A stretch of 64,000 nt of DNA, taken from positions 16,128-80,127 of the forward strand of contig JAFGMO010000005.1 of the NCBI GenBank assembly GCA_016927475.1, in the 5' to 3' direction. The notes beneath the pieces are model-generated. The model was not told where the DNA came from. It worked only from the letters and a program-made list of their open reading frames with translations, and did no database searches. Of this stretch, positions 7,839 to 17,061 are shown piece by piece. The translations under genes and the position numbers were made by a program. Origin of the DNA: Candidatus Aminicenantota bacterium. GTDB taxonomy: Bacteria; Acidobacteriota; Aminicenantia; Aminicenantales; Aminicenantaceae. Position 1 is the stretch's first letter. Each line of letters opens with the position of its first letter.

Positions 7839-9776
7839 ATGAGCTTAGGCTGGCTGGATTGGGGGATCGTCCTTGTCACTCTGTTCTTTATGGTTTATGG
7901 AGTGGTCTTCAGCAAACGATTCATGAGGAGCGTGGCCGATTTTTTGGCGGCCGGACGTTCCGCCGGCCGCTACCTGATGACGGTTTCCCTGGGTATGGCC
8001 ATGTTGGGAGCCATCAGCGTTATCGGGGAGTTCGAGGTCTTCTTCAAGTCCGGTTTCTGTCTGAAATGGTGGGAATTATCCATGGCCCTGGCCATTCTTT
8101 TGGTAACCGTTTCCGGCTGGATTATTTATCGCTTCAGGCAGACGCGTGCCCTGACCCTGGCCCAGTTTTTTGAGATGCGCTACAGCCGGAATTTCAGGGT
8201 TTTCGCCGGTATTCTGGCATTTGTTTCCGGGATCATCAATTTCGGGATTTTCCCGGCCGTCGGAGCACGGTTTTTTATTTATTATATGGGTCTTCCCGCA
8301 GGATTTGAGGTCTGGGGGATTCATGTGTCGACCTTTGTCTTGATGATGACCGTTTTGCTCGGCATCGCCATTTTTTTCGTTTTCTCCGGGGGGCAGGTGG
8401 CCGTCATCATCGCTGATTTTATTCAGGGAGTGTTTTCCAATTTTGTCTTTGTTCTGCTTATTTTCTTTTTTCTTCTGACGATTGAATGGAGCCAGATTTT
8501 TGAAGCCCTGTCCATTGTTCCCCGGGAAGCGTCCATGGTCAATCCTTTCAAAACGGGACAGGTGGAGGATTTTAATTTTTGGTATTTTCTCATCGGCCTT
8601 GTCGGTTTTGTCTACAATTTTATGTCATGGCAGGGAACCCAGGCGTATAATTCCTCAGCCAAAAGCGCCCATGAGGCCAAAATGTCCAAAGTCCTTGAAA
8701 ACTGGAGAAATTATCCCCGGAACCTTTTTCTGATGTTTCTTCCGGTCATCGCCTTCGTGGTCCTCAATCATCCGGATTTTTCACATATCGCCGGCAAGGT
8801 TGGTTCCGTTATCGGTACGGTGGGATCTCCCGAAATACAAAGCCAGCTTCGGGTTCCCCTGGTCCTCCGTTTTATCCTGCCGGTTGGCCTCGCAGGAGCA
8901 TTCGCGGCAGTCATGCTGGCCGCCTTTCTCAGCACACATGACACCTACCTTCATTCCTGGGGGAGCATTTTTATCCAGGATATTGTTATGCCCTTCCGGA
9001 AAAAACCTTTTTCCCCCGTACAGCATATCCGCCTGCTGCGCCTGGCCGTTATCGGGGTGGCCGTTTTTATTTTTTTCTTCAGCCTCATTTTTCAACAAAC
9101 ACAGCATATCTACCTCTTTTTTGCCATCACGGCGGCCATTTTTGTCGGCGGGTCGGGAGCGGTGATCATCGGAGGTTTGTACTGGAAACGGGGGACGACT
9201 GCCGCTGCCTGGAGCGCCATGATCACCGGTTCAACCATCTCGGTCGGCGGGATCATTCTTCATCAGGTAATTGAGGACTTTCCCATAAACGGACAGTGGT
9301 TCTGGGGGCTGTCGATGGTCGCCGCATCCCTGGTTTATGTCCTTGTTTCGCTGCTGGGAAGGGTCCGTGATTTCGACCTGGACAAGCTCCTTCATCGGGG
9401 AAAATACGAGGTAAAGGGTGAAATAAAAATTATCGATGCCGCTCCGTCACGGGGGTGGAAGGTTCTGGGTATGGGAAAAGAGTTCACGCGAGGGGATAAA
9501 GCCATTTACATCCTTTCTTATGCCTGGATTCTTATCTGGACGCTCATCTTCATCGGTGGGACGGTTTTTAACCTGACCCATGATGTTTCCGACAGCGGCT
9601 GGATGAAATACTGGAAGGTCTACGTGGTGATCTATGCAGCCGTTTCCTTGGTGATCGTCGTTTGGTTTACCATAGGAGGAATCCGGGATATGAGGTCGAT
9701 GTTCAAACAGCTGGGCCGCCAAAAAAGGGATGATATGGACGATGGTTTTGTTACGTCTACCCCTGGAAAACGGTGA
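7839..9776 (+). CDS. Sodium:solute symporter family (SSS) transporter
   Basis: This 645-residue membrane protein is a sodium-coupled symporter of the SSS family. The N-terminus (DWGIVLVTLFFMVYGVVFSK followed by DFLAAGRSAGRYLM) is diagnostic, and roughly 13-15 hydrophobic segments follow, with the last near residue 600. SSS proteins of this length near glycosidases commonly import sugars, and the position after GH38, GH130 and a CBM9 protein suggests a mannose-type monosaccharide or small glycoside. GAGGAAG precedes the ATG. The C-terminal region after residue 520 holds a cytosolic loop and two more membrane segments. The substrate is inferred from context only. Confidence 0.88.
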   Translation: MSLGWLDWGIVLVTLFFMVYGVVFSKRFMRSVADFLAAGRSAGRYLMTVSLGMAMLGAISVIGEFEVFFKSGFCLKWWELSMALAILLVTVSGWIIYRFRQTRALTLAQFFEMRYSRNFRVFAGILAFVSGIINFGIFPAVGARFFIYYMGLPAGFEVWGIHVSTFVLMMTVLLGIAIFFVFSGGQVAVIIADFIQGVFSNFVFVLLIFFFLLTIEWSQIFEALSIVPREASMVNPFKTGQVEDFNFWYFLIGLVGFVYNFMSWQGTQAYNSSAKSAHEAKMSKVLENWRNYPRNLFLMFLPVIAFVVLNHPDFSHIAGKVGSVIGTVGSPEIQSQLRVPLVLRFILPVGLAGAFAAVMLAAFLSTHDTYLHSWGSIFIQDIVMPFRKKPFSPVQHIRLLRLAVIGVAVFIFFFSLIFQQTQHIYLFFAITAAIFVGGSGAVIIGGLYWKRGTTAAAWSAMITGSTISVGGIILHQVIEDFPINGQWFWGLSMVAASLVYVLVSLLGRVRDFDLDKLLHRGKYEVKGEIKIIDAAPSRGWKVLGMGKEFTRGDKAIYILSYAWILIWTLIFIGGTVFNLTHDVSDSGWMKYWKVYVVIYAAVSLVIVVWFTIGGIRDMRSMFKQLGRQKRDDMDDGFVTSTPGKR

Positions 9777-9789
9777 GAACGATTTTAAT

Positions 9790-9855
9790 CTTAACCTGAA
9801 ACTTTAAACATTAAAATCTTCTTCTAGTTTTGACTTTTGAGCTTTGAGTTTTGAG
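9790..9855 (+). repeat. Two blocks of degenerate heptamer tandem repeats
   Basis: Between the convergent symporter and serC genes there are two blocks. The first reads CTTAAC CTGAAAC TTTAAAC ATTAAAA (9790-9816). The second reads TTTTGAC TTTTGAG CTTTGAG TTTTGAG (9828-9855). Both keep a 7-bp period, and the first block shares units with 2335-2362 and 61201-61214. Confidence 0.6.
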
Positions 9856-9863
9856 CTTTCTTC

Positions 9864-10976
9864 TTATGAAACCTGTTCGTAAGCCCATTCCAACCACTGG
9901 GTGACGGCTTCAACGTCCGAAGCCTCGATGGTTCCTCCGCACCAGAAGCGAAGTCCTGAAGGGGCGTCGCGGTAGGAGGCGCAGTCGAAGGCGACTTCCT
10001 CGTCGGCCAGTATTTTGACCATGGTTTTCACCTTGTCTTCCGGAAGGTCGACCTTGAAGCAGACGCTGGTGTTGGAGCGGATTTCTTTGCTTTCCGCCAG
10101 GAAATCGATCCAGTCGTGTTTGTCAACAAAATCTTCAAAAACTTCAAGATTTTTTTTGCTCCGCTCGAGAAGGGCTTGGAGGCCTCCGATGGATTCCACC
10201 CAGTTTAAAGCGGCCAGGTAATCTTCGTTGGCCATCATCGATGGGGTGTTGATGGTGCTGCCCTTAAAGATGCCCTCGTTGAGCTCGCCTTTCTTTTTCA
10301 TTCTGAAGATTTTGGGCATGGGCCAGGGAGGATCATAGCTCAACATTCTTTCTACCGCCCGGGGTGAAAGGATGAGCATGCCGTGGGCCGCTTCGCCGCC
10401 GAGGACCTTCTGCCAGGAATAGGTGATGACGTCGAGCTTGTGGTAGGGAATCTCCATGGCGAATATGGCGGATGTGGCGTCACAGAGGGTCAGACCTTCG
10501 CGGTCGTCAGGGATCCAGTCGCCGTTGGGGACTTTGACTCCGCTGGTGGTGCCGTTCCAGACGAAGACGATGTCGTTTTTAAAATCGGCCTGGGACAGGT
10601 CGGGAAGTTTTCCATAGTCGGCTTCAAAAACGCGGACGTTGTCCAATTTCAGTTGTTTCTGGATGTCGGTTGCCCAGCCCTTACTGAATGATTCCCAGAC
10701 GAATACGTCGACATCGCGGGGACCCAGTAATGACCACATAGCCATTTCGAAAGCCCCGGTGTCGGATGCGGGGACGATGCCCACTCTGTAGTCGCCGGGC
10801 AGCCCGAGAATCTTTTTGGTTTTTTCAATGGACTCGGCCAGTTTTCCCTTACCCAATCTGCTGCGGTGAGAACGGCCCAAAGGGGCATCTTTCAGTTCGT
10901 CAAGGGAAAAGTCGGGATGTTTGGCGCAGGGGCCGGATGAGAAACAGGGATATTTTGGTTTGATGGCGGGTTTCAT
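9864..10976 (-). CDS. serC: Phosphoserine aminotransferase
   Basis: This PLP enzyme should convert 3-phosphohydroxypyruvate and glutamate to phosphoserine in serine synthesis. The 370 residues start with [20 protein letters not shown] and include the lysine that binds PLP in [13 protein letters not shown] (Lys190). LGRSHRS near residue 34 is the substrate-phosphate region. It belongs to the shorter archaeal/alphaproteobacterial-type subgroup and not the E. coli type. Two in-frame ATGs lie two codons apart; the second (10976) is chosen because AGGAG stands 7 nt before it and only 1 nt before the first. It is convergent with the symporter and has its own promoter. Confidence 0.88.
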   Translation of the reverse strand: MKPAIKPKYPCFSSGPCAKHPDFSLDELKDAPLGRSHRSRLGKGKLAESIEKTKKILGLPGDYRVGIVPASDTGAFEMAMWSLLGPRDVDVFVWESFSKGWATDIQKQLKLDNVRVFEADYGKLPDLSQADFKNDIVFVWNGTTSGVKVPNGDWIPDDREGLTLCDATSAIFAMEIPYHKLDVITYSWQKVLGGEAAHGMLILSPRAVERMLSYDPPWPMPKIFRMKKKGELNEGIFKGSTINTPSMMANEDYLAALNWVESIGGLQALLERSKKNLEVFEDFVDKHDWIDFLAESKEIRSNTSVCFKVDLPEDKVKTMVKILADEEVAFDCASYRDAPSGLRFWCGGTIEASDVEAVTQWLEWAYEQVS

Positions 10977-10994
10977 GTACATACTCCTATATTT

Positions 10995-11022
10995 AATTTA
11001 GCCAAAAATGATAATCTGACAA
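10995..11022 (-). promoter_or_regulatory. Sigma-70-type promoter of serC
   Basis: On the minus strand TTGTCA (11017-11022) and TAAATT (10995-11000) are separated by 16 bp, just upstream of the serC ribosome binding site. The -35 box matches five of six consensus bases and the -10 box four of six. Confidence 0.45.
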
Positions 11023-11053
11023 AAATATAATCAGGGAAAAAGCAATCTTTGTC

Positions 11054-11180
11054 AACCTGCATTATTCATAAAAAATGCCGAAATCTAGTATATCTTTTTT
11101 GTTATGAGGTCGGATGAAAAGATTGTGGCATATGTCACACGAAAAAAGGTCTGGTGAAAGGATAGTGGAATGAAAAAATA
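11054..11180 (+). repeat. Structured repeat copy B (5' half only)
   Basis: AACCTGCATTATTCATAAAA at 11054 matches the terminal arm of the family. The following interior (ATCTTTTTTGTTATGAGGTC and onward) is clearly related to the interior of copy A at 2110-2200. The partner of the inner arm AAAAAATGCCGA is missing, so this copy is a 3' deletion. It lies between divergent serC and tonB. Confidence 0.65.
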
Positions 11181-11189
11181 GGGAATATT

Positions 11190-11204
11190 CAACCGTCCCG
11201 GTTG
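11190..11204 (+). promoter_or_regulatory. Hairpin in the tonB leader
   Basis: CAACCG and CGGTTG form a perfect 6-bp stem around TCC, ending 27 bp before the tonB start codon. Its role, if any, is unknown. Confidence 0.3.
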
Positions 11205-11231
11205 TATACCGTATGGAAGTGAGGTGAAAAG

Positions 11232-11960
11232 ATGTTTAAAGATACGTTTTTTATCCCGGAAAAAAATATTAAGGCAAAAATGTTGGTTTTTCCCCTCTCA
11301 TTTTTGCTTCACCTGGGAATAATTCTCCTGTTGGTCGTTTATCCTTATCTTTCGACAGAGAGCCTGCCTGAAATCACATATTTTAAGGCATTGATCGCGC
11401 CTCCGCTTCCCGTTCCGCCTCCTCATGGATCTTCCGCTTCGCGTAAACCGCGTTCACACGGAGCGCGGATCCGTCCTGTAAGCAAAGGAGCCGTATTTAA
11501 AGGAGAACTGGTGGCTCCGGTCGAAATTCCCGACAGCGTAGCCGAGGAAGACCTGTTTCTCAGTGAAACCCCCTTTGGGATCGAAGGAGGAGACCCGAAT
11601 GCCGATCCGGCCGGTCTTCCCGCGGGGTTCATCGAAGGATTGATCACAGACATCGTGGTCAATGATGAGGAGCCGGTCCGGGCCGGTGGAACCGTCAAAC
11701 CGCCCAAGCTGGTCAAGCGTGTTCTTCCCCTTTATCCGGAAATCGCCCGTATCGTCCGCGCCGAAGGAATCGTCATTTTGGAGGCGACAACCGACATATT
11801 CGGCCGAGTCGTTCGGGTGCACGTCGTCAAATCGATACCCCTGCTTGATGAAGCCGCCGCCGATGCCGTGCGGAAGTGGATATACGAACCCCTTGTTCTC
11901 AATGGAAAACCAAGACCCGTGGTTTTTACGGTGACCGTTACGTTCGAACTTAGAGATTGA
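11232..11960 (+). CDS. tonB: TonB energy-transducing protein
   Basis: TonB links the proton motive force at the inner membrane to outer-membrane receptors. This 242-residue protein has the usual order: a cytoplasmic tip, one membrane segment (about residues 16-38), a Pro-rich stretch (APPLPVPPPHG near 57), a linker and a C-terminal TonB domain. In the last domain PPKLVKRVLPLYPEIAR, AEGIVILEATTD and VRKWIYEPLVLNGKP follow the family pattern. It is convergent with btuB and overlaps its 3' end by 11 bp, so it most likely energises that receptor. GAGGTG precedes the ATG. Confidence 0.88.
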   Translation: MFKDTFFIPEKNIKAKMLVFPLSFLLHLGIILLLVVYPYLSTESLPEITYFKALIAPPLPVPPPHGSSASRKPRSHGARIRPVSKGAVFKGELVAPVEIPDSVAEEDLFLSETPFGIEGGDPNADPAGLPAGFIEGLITDIVVNDEEPVRAGGTVKPPKLVKRVLPLYPEIARIVRAEGIVILEATTDIFGRVVRVHVVKSIPLLDEAAADAVRKWIYEPLVLNGKPRPVVFTVTVTFELRD

Positions 11961-13902
11961 TGTCCAGTCCGGTAAAGACTGAAAATCCCGGTGTTCCGTA
12001 GCCCTTGACCACCTCGTATTCCCGGTCGAGAATATTGTCGAGCCTGACGAATAAACCGAAACGGTTGGAGAGGTCGAAAGAAGCAACAGCGTTAAAAAGA
12101 ACGTAACCGGGCATCGTCACCGGTACCGCCGTCCAGCCTGACCACTCCATATCCTCCCTCTCCCCGACGGCCAAAAGGGAGATTTCGAGGTCGGCTTTGT
12201 CGAAGAGCCGCAGACCGGCGTGGAAAGTCAGTTTGTTTTTGGGCCGGCGGAGAAGGGACGCGTCCGTTGTTTCATTCCTGGCATTCAGCCGGGTGTAGGA
12301 AGCCGATAAGGAAAGCCAGGAGACGGGTACCGCTCTGGCTATGACTTCCAATCCGCGGGAAGAGGCCTCGGAGATATTGACGTATCCCTGAATGGTGTCA
12401 TAGTCGATAAGCTGGTCGAACTGATGGGAAAAATAGACCGCGGAGAGCCATAAACGGTCCTCCAAAAAATTTTGTTCGATCCCGGCGTCCCAGCTTACGG
12501 ATTTTTCAGGTTCGAGGTCCTCATTTCCGATAGGACCCCAAAAGGTGGCCGGAGCGAAAAGCTGGTAGAGGGAGGGGGACTTGAATCCCGTCCCCAGAGT
12601 CGCCTTGATTTTGGTTCCCGTTTTTTCGAGAAGAAAAGCAGGGGTTATCCTGTATGTTGTGGCCGCTCCTGCCCGGCTGTGATGGTCGTGCCTGATCCCG
12701 AGGCCGGCGAAAAAAAATCCCCCTAAACGGATTTTATCTTGAATAAAAAAAGCGGTATTGGCCGCTTCGGAGTGGGGAAAAAATGAAGTTGAGTTGCCGA
12801 ATAAAAGGCTTTCCGTTTCTGAGAATGAATCGCCTTCTTCATTTTCATGTTCGATGCCTAAAACAAGGGTGTTGGAGGGGTGAAGAAACAGATTGTTCTG
12901 CCAGGAAAGTTTCCAGCGACGGCTGTTATAAGTGGATCGGTCCGCGTCAAAGGGATGGAGATCATCCACGGGATTGTCATAATTCCGCTCGAAGTCGACA
13001 ACGGACACGGAGAAAAGTTGTTCCCATCTGTTTTTGAGAAGCAGCAGCCGTCCGCGTGCATTGAGCAGCAAAGCATCATAGTGCTGAACGTTGTTGGGAT
13101 CATCTGCGTAAGCGCCGCCTCCGTTGTCAATATCGGTCCGGGAATCGATGAGACGGGTGTTCAGCTCCAGGGTGAATTGGGAGAGGGGGGTCCAACCGAA
13201 ACCGGCGGCAAGGGTAAAGCTTTCATGTCCGTCATTTTCCGTATTCCCCTCATAGGCCGTGTTCGCGCTGGAGAAACCGTCGCTGCGATAATAAGAAGTT
13301 CCCAGGGAATAGCGAAAAACATCCGTTCCGCCACCGAGATTAAGGTTTCCGGTCCAGGTATTGAAAGAGCCTCCGTGGCCGGAGAAACGGAGCTCGGGTT
13401 TTCCCAGCCTGCGGCGGGTGATAATATTGACCACGCCTCCGATGGCGTCGGATCCGTAGAGGGTGCTTTGGGACCCGCGTAGGATTTCCACCCTGTCGAC
13501 GTCGGCCACATGCAGCAGGCTTAAATCAAAAGAACGGTCGGGTGATAATGGATCATTGACATCGACGCCGTCGATCATAACCAGGGTGTGTTTGTTGTCT
13601 GCTCCCCGGATAAGCAGAGAAGCCGAGCTTCCGGGAGGTCCGTTCTGCAGGATGTTAAGACCCGCCGCTTCCCGAAGGGCTTCGACAAGGGTTGATTGTT
13701 TGGTTCGCTCCAGGTCTTTCTGAGTTATGACGGTTACGGAGCCGGCAATCTCCCGTCTTTCGGTGGGGATGCGGTCTGCGGTCACAATAACCTCATGCTG
13801 AAGAGACTGGGGATTTTTGCTGTTTTCCGTTTTGTCCGCTTGAACGGGAAGGCCCGAAACAAACAGGACCGCGGAAAGGAAAATGAGAATTGAACTTTTC
13901 AT
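11950..13902 (-). CDS. btuB: TonB-dependent outer-membrane receptor for cobalamin
   Basis: The 650-residue protein is a 22-strand TonB-dependent receptor, with a signal peptide ending near VQA (residue 22), a TonB-box-like EVIVTADRIP near 38, a plug domain (SVTVITQKDLER to VNIITRR) and a C-terminal barrel ending in aromatic FSVFTGLDINL. The assignment to vitamin B12 rests on the cobalamin riboswitch directly upstream and on the btuFDC genes next to it. AGGAGG lies 10 nt before the ATG. The gene is last in the btuF-btuD-btuC-btuB order but has its own riboswitch control, so it can be expressed separately. Confidence 0.9.
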   Translation of the reverse strand: MKSSILIFLSAVLFVSGLPVQADKTENSKNPQSLQHEVIVTADRIPTERREIAGSVTVITQKDLERTKQSTLVEALREAAGLNILQNGPPGSSASLLIRGADNKHTLVMIDGVDVNDPLSPDRSFDLSLLHVADVDRVEILRGSQSTLYGSDAIGGVVNIITRRRLGKPELRFSGHGGSFNTWTGNLNLGGGTDVFRYSLGTSYYRSDGFSSANTAYEGNTENDGHESFTLAAGFGWTPLSQFTLELNTRLIDSRTDIDNGGGAYADDPNNVQHYDALLLNARGRLLLLKNRWEQLFSVSVVDFERNYDNPVDDLHPFDADRSTYNSRRWKLSWQNNLFLHPSNTLVLGIEHENEEGDSFSETESLLFGNSTSFFPHSEAANTAFFIQDKIRLGGFFFAGLGIRHDHHSRAGAATTYRITPAFLLEKTGTKIKATLGTGFKSPSLYQLFAPATFWGPIGNEDLEPEKSVSWDAGIEQNFLEDRLWLSAVYFSHQFDQLIDYDTIQGYVNISEASSRGLEVIARAVPVSWLSLSASYTRLNARNETTDASLLRRPKNKLTFHAGLRLFDKADLEISLLAVGEREDMEWSGWTAVPVTMPGYVLFNAVASFDLSNRFGLFVRLDNILDREYEVVKGYGTPGFSVFTGLDINL

Positions 13903-13992
13903 GATACGATAACCTCCTGTTATCTCATTTTTCCTTCTTTGTGGCCGGAGAGAGGAGGTGCTTTGTTTTTTTTGTGAGCCGTTAAAAACGGC

Positions 13993-14029
13993 AAAAAAAA
14001 ACCACCCTGTCTTCCGCCCGAAGAAGGGT
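13993..14029 (-). terminator. Rho-independent terminator of the cobalamin riboswitch
   Basis: Read on the minus strand, ACCCTTCTTC pairs with GAAGA-C-AGGGT around a GGGCG loop, and GG plus nine T residues follow. It lies between the cobalamin aptamer and btuB, so it is the probable expression platform: B12 binding would favour this terminator and stop btuB transcription. Confidence 0.8.
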
Positions 14030-14033
14030 TCGA

Positions 14034-14200
14034 TAGGCTCAGGGGAGGTCTCCTGACTCCCGGATCATTCTCCTTCCAGACCTTCCCGTTCCTTCTAAGG
14101 AACAGTGGTTTTCTCTGGAAATCGTCCCCGGTTACAGTAGCGGGGGCTGTGTTCGATTCTCACGAACTTCCCTCACCCGTAAACCTTAACGTCCAAACTG
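14034..14200 (-). promoter_or_regulatory. Cobalamin riboswitch upstream of btuB
   Basis: On the minus strand the conserved blocks of the AdoCbl-type aptamer appear in order: GGGTGAGGGAA near the 5' side, CAGCCCCCGCTACTGTAA, AACCACTG (B12 box, normally GCCACTG), ACGGGAAGG and GAGTCAGGAGACCTCCC. Spacing and order fit the family, and the downstream gene is a TonB-dependent receptor followed by a strong terminator, as expected for B12 uptake control. The aptamer boundaries are approximate. Confidence 0.93.
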
Positions 14201-14270
14201 AATTTTCAAAGAGAAGTTATTATGAAAAAAAAACGGGGTAATGTCAAATTACTCTAAATCGGATCGGGTG

Positions 14271-15257
14271 TCAGCGGAGTTTTCGTGAGACCAGGAGCCG
14301 GATGAAAAGCGGACCGCCGAAAACAGCAGTGATGATCCCTACGGGAAGCTCGGTGGGAGCGATGAGTGTTCGGGCGAGGGTATCGCAGGCGGCCAGGACT
14401 GTTCCCCCCAGAAAAAAAGAGGCGGGGAGGACCACCCTAAGGTCAAAACCGCTGATGCGGCGGACCGCATGGGGGATGATCAGGCCGACGAATCCGATGG
14501 GCCCGACCAGTGCGACCACGGCCGCGGTGGCAAATCCGCCGCCGATAAATACATTCCGCCGTACCGTATCCACGTCGACACCGTGACCAAGAGCCATTTC
14601 CCGGCCCAGAGTGAGATGATTAAGGTCATTGGCGTGATAAAAAATCAAGCCCGCTCCCGGAACAAAAAGGGGCCAGAGAGAGGCGATTTCCCGGTAGCCG
14701 ATGATGTCGATACCGCCCATCATCCAGCGCTGAAAGACGACCAGGGCCTGGGGTTTGGCCAGATAGGTCAGGAGAAGGATGGCGCCGCTGCAGATGATAC
14801 TGACGGTCACGCCCGCCAGGAGAAGAGTGTGGACGGGCATTCCCCTGGTTCTGGTGGAGAATGTATAGATCAGAAACAGCACGACGGCCGCGCCGGCCAG
14901 TGCGAAAAACTGGACCGAGCTGAAAGGTCCCCGGACAATCCATAGGGACGGATAGAGGATCGTCAGAAAGGCGCCCAGGGAAGCTCCTCCGCTGATACCT
15001 AGAGTGAAAGGTTCGACCAGGGGATTGCGGAAGAGAACTTGAAAGGCGGCTCCGACCAGGGCCAGTGTTCCTCCGGCCAAAAGGGCCAGGAGGACACGGG
15101 GAATTCGCTGGAAGAAAAAAATATCCCCTTGAGGACTGCCTTCGCCCTGAATGTATGTTTTTACGTCTTCAATGCTGACCTTTTCGGGACCAATCCAGGG
15201 GGAGACGAAGAGAGCGATTACAAAAAGAAAAGCATAGACGGCGATGGTTTTTTTCAT
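14271..15257 (-). CDS. btuC: Cobalamin ABC transporter permease (FecCD family)
   Basis: This 328-residue inner-membrane permease has about ten hydrophobic segments and the FecCD-family signatures RIPRVLLALLAGGTLALVGA (about residue 52), FRNPLVEPFTLGISGGASLG (about 71) and GPIGFVGLIIPHAVR (about 252), the last being the loop that contacts the ATPase. It forms the channel of a B12 importer with BtuD and BtuF. Its ATG overlaps the btuD stop (ATGA). The family also moves iron siderophores; the B12 call comes from the riboswitch and receptor next door. Confidence 0.88.
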   Translation of the reverse strand: MKKTIAVYAFLFVIALFVSPWIGPEKVSIEDVKTYIQGEGSPQGDIFFFQRIPRVLLALLAGGTLALVGAAFQVLFRNPLVEPFTLGISGGASLGAFLTILYPSLWIVRGPFSSVQFFALAGAAVVLFLIYTFSTRTRGMPVHTLLLAGVTVSIICSGAILLLTYLAKPQALVVFQRWMMGGIDIIGYREIASLWPLFVPGAGLIFYHANDLNHLTLGREMALGHGVDVDTVRRNVFIGGGFATAAVVALVGPIGFVGLIIPHAVRRISGFDLRVVLPASFFLGGTVLAACDTLARTLIAPTELPVGIITAVFGGPLFIRLLVSRKLR

Positions 15258-16054
15258 GCTTTCCCCGTCTTTGGAACTGAAGGCAGAACAATCGGCCGGC
15301 CGGATTCCGGATGTTTCCTCACCAGGATTTCAGGTCCGTATACGGACTGAAGTCTTTTTTTGGCTAAAACCTCTTCCGGAGGTCCCATGGCGATAGGCCG
15401 TCCTTCCGACAGAAAAAGGATCGTATCTCCGAAGAGAGAAGCGAAATTCATGTTATGGGTGACCACGGCCACGGCGATTCCGCTTCGGGCCAGATCCCGC
15501 AGGATGTTGAAGAAGCGGATCTGATGGTGGATATCCAAAGCAGCGGCCGGTTCGTCCAGAATAAGGACACGGGGCTTTTGGGCCAGAACGGATGCCAGAA
15601 AAGCTCTTTTTTTTTCACCTCCCGAGAGCTGAGACAGCCTTCTTTTTCTTTTGTCCGACATCTCCGTGGTTTTGAGGCATTCGTCCACGATATTCCAATC
15701 CTGTCCGGTGAGGGTGCCCAGCCTATGAAGATGGGGATAACGGCCCATGGCGGCTACGTCTTCAACGGTGATGTCGTACTGGCTTTGGATTTCCTGGGGG
15801 AGGTAACCCAGCCGGCAGGCCAGGCTGCGGCGGTTGAGCCGGGTCAGGGGTTGGCCTTCCAGGAGCACCGATCCGGAAAGGGGGATCAGGATTCCGGTGG
15901 CGATACGCATCAGAGTACTTTTTCCCGAACCATTGGGGCCGATGACGGCCGTAATTATTCCTGAACCGAGGGAGAAGCGCGAAACCGATAAGGTCCACTC
16001 TGAATCCGAAAAACGGTGTTTCACCTCATGAAGCTCAAGGATATTTGTGGTCAT
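15254..16054 (-). CDS. btuD: Cobalamin ABC transporter ATP-binding protein
   Basis: This is the ATPase subunit of the B12 importer. From the start at 16054 (MTTNILEL) the 266 residues contain Walker A GPNGSGKST (39-47), a Q-loop Gln near 87, the signature LSGGEKKR (143-150) and Walker B VLILDEP (163-169). The open frame continues upstream to 16162, but those 36 residues lie inside btuF and have no ATPase similarity, so the ATG at 16054 is preferred. It overlaps the btuF end by 20 bp and the btuC start by 4 bp, consistent with one operon btuF-btuD-btuC. Confidence 0.9.
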   Translation of the reverse strand: MTTNILELHEVKHRFSDSEWTLSVSRFSLGSGIITAVIGPNGSGKSTLMRIATGILIPLSGSVLLEGQPLTRLNRRSLACRLGYLPQEIQSQYDITVEDVAAMGRYPHLHRLGTLTGQDWNIVDECLKTTEMSDKRKRRLSQLSGGEKKRAFLASVLAQKPRVLILDEPAAALDIHHQIRFFNILRDLARSGIAVAVVTHNMNFASLFGDTILFLSEGRPIAMGPPEEVLAKKRLQSVYGPEILVRKHPESGRPIVLPSVPKTGKA

Positions 16055-17018
16055 TGAATACCTCGGGATGGATGATCCCGGCCAAACGTTTGATGGTCTG
16101 CGTGATGCGCGGGCCGGGAATGAGAAGGTAGGTTTCGGAAAGAAAGTGAATTTTGCCTTCACGGACAGCCGGAAGAGTCGGCAGACGCTTCCAGTCTTTC
16201 AGGAGAAGCTGTTTGTTCCGGGGGGTTAGCCCCTGGGCCAATATCTCGATGATGACCTCGGGGGAGCGGACGAGAAGAGACTCTTTAGATATGCGCGGAT
16301 AGGCGATGGCGGTGTCGGCGAAAATATTTTCTCCCCCGGCCATTTGGATAAGCTTGTCGAGAAAAGTGCCCGGGCCGGTCGTCAGGATGCCGGTCAAATC
16401 TCCGGGGAGGTGAGAGAGAGTAAGGAATACTTTTTTCCGGCCTTTTCCCCGGGTCGCCTCTTTCACCGCTTCGATTTCCTTTTCCATGCTCTGAACAAGC
16501 TCAGCGGCCTTTTCCCCGGCCCCAAGCTTCTTTCCCAGGGTTCGGACAGCGGTTTTGATATCTTCGAGGGAGTCTAAGGGTACGGAGAGAAGTTGGATGC
16601 CTTTTTCCCGGCAAAAATCGGACAGGGCAGCGTGTTCTCCTTGGCTGATGACCAGGTCCGGGTTCAAGGCGATGATCCTTTCCCGGCTGGGATTGAAGAG
16701 GCCGCCGATGCGGGCTTTTTTTCTCGCCTCCGGAGGGTATGTGCTGAACTGGCTGACCCCGACCACATTGTCTCCTAAGCCGAGGGCGAAGACTATCTCC
16801 GTGACGGCCGGAGAAGCGCAGATAAGCCGGATGTCTTTTATGCCGCCGGTTATTTCCTCATGAATATTATCCGTCCCGGAAAAAGCGGGACGCTTTTGGG
16901 TGATAAAGAGGAAAATATAGGAAAGGACAAGGCCGAGACCAAACAGGGCTGTTAGAACGGGAAATATTCCGGCTGCTGAACGGGATGATGTTCTTGTTTT
17001 TTTCTGTCTTTCCGGCAC
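16035..17018 (-). CDS. btuF: Cobalamin-binding periplasmic protein, membrane anchored
   Basis: This 327-residue protein captures B12 and hands it to BtuCD. It begins with a basic tip and one hydrophobic segment (about residues 18-42), so it is either anchored or secreted. The mature part has the class III binding-protein pattern: RLICASPAVTEIVFALGLGD, GVSQFSTYPPEA, IIALNPDLVI and a long helix followed by GTFLDKLIQMAGGENIF. The start is GTG at 17016-17018, with GAGG 11 nt before it; no ATG gives a full signal segment. It is the first gene of the btuFDC operon. Confidence 0.85.
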   Translation of the reverse strand: MPERQKKTRTSSRSAAGIFPVLTALFGLGLVLSYIFLFITQKRPAFSGTDNIHEEITGGIKDIRLICASPAVTEIVFALGLGDNVVGVSQFSTYPPEARKKARIGGLFNPSRERIIALNPDLVISQGEHAALSDFCREKGIQLLSVPLDSLEDIKTAVRTLGKKLGAGEKAAELVQSMEKEIEAVKEATRGKGRKKVFLTLSHLPGDLTGILTTGPGTFLDKLIQMAGGENIFADTAIAYPRISKESLLVRSPEVIIEILAQGLTPRNKQLLLKDWKRLPTLPAVREGKIHFLSETYLLIPGPRITQTIKRLAGIIHPEVFNDHKYP

Positions 17019-17061
17019 TCGGGATTACGCCTCAGGTAGATTGGATGATAACGGTATTATC

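Noticed and set aside
9777..9863. Possible bidirectional terminator between symporter and serC
   Set aside because: The region is AT-rich with heptamer repeats but contains no stable stem followed by T residues.
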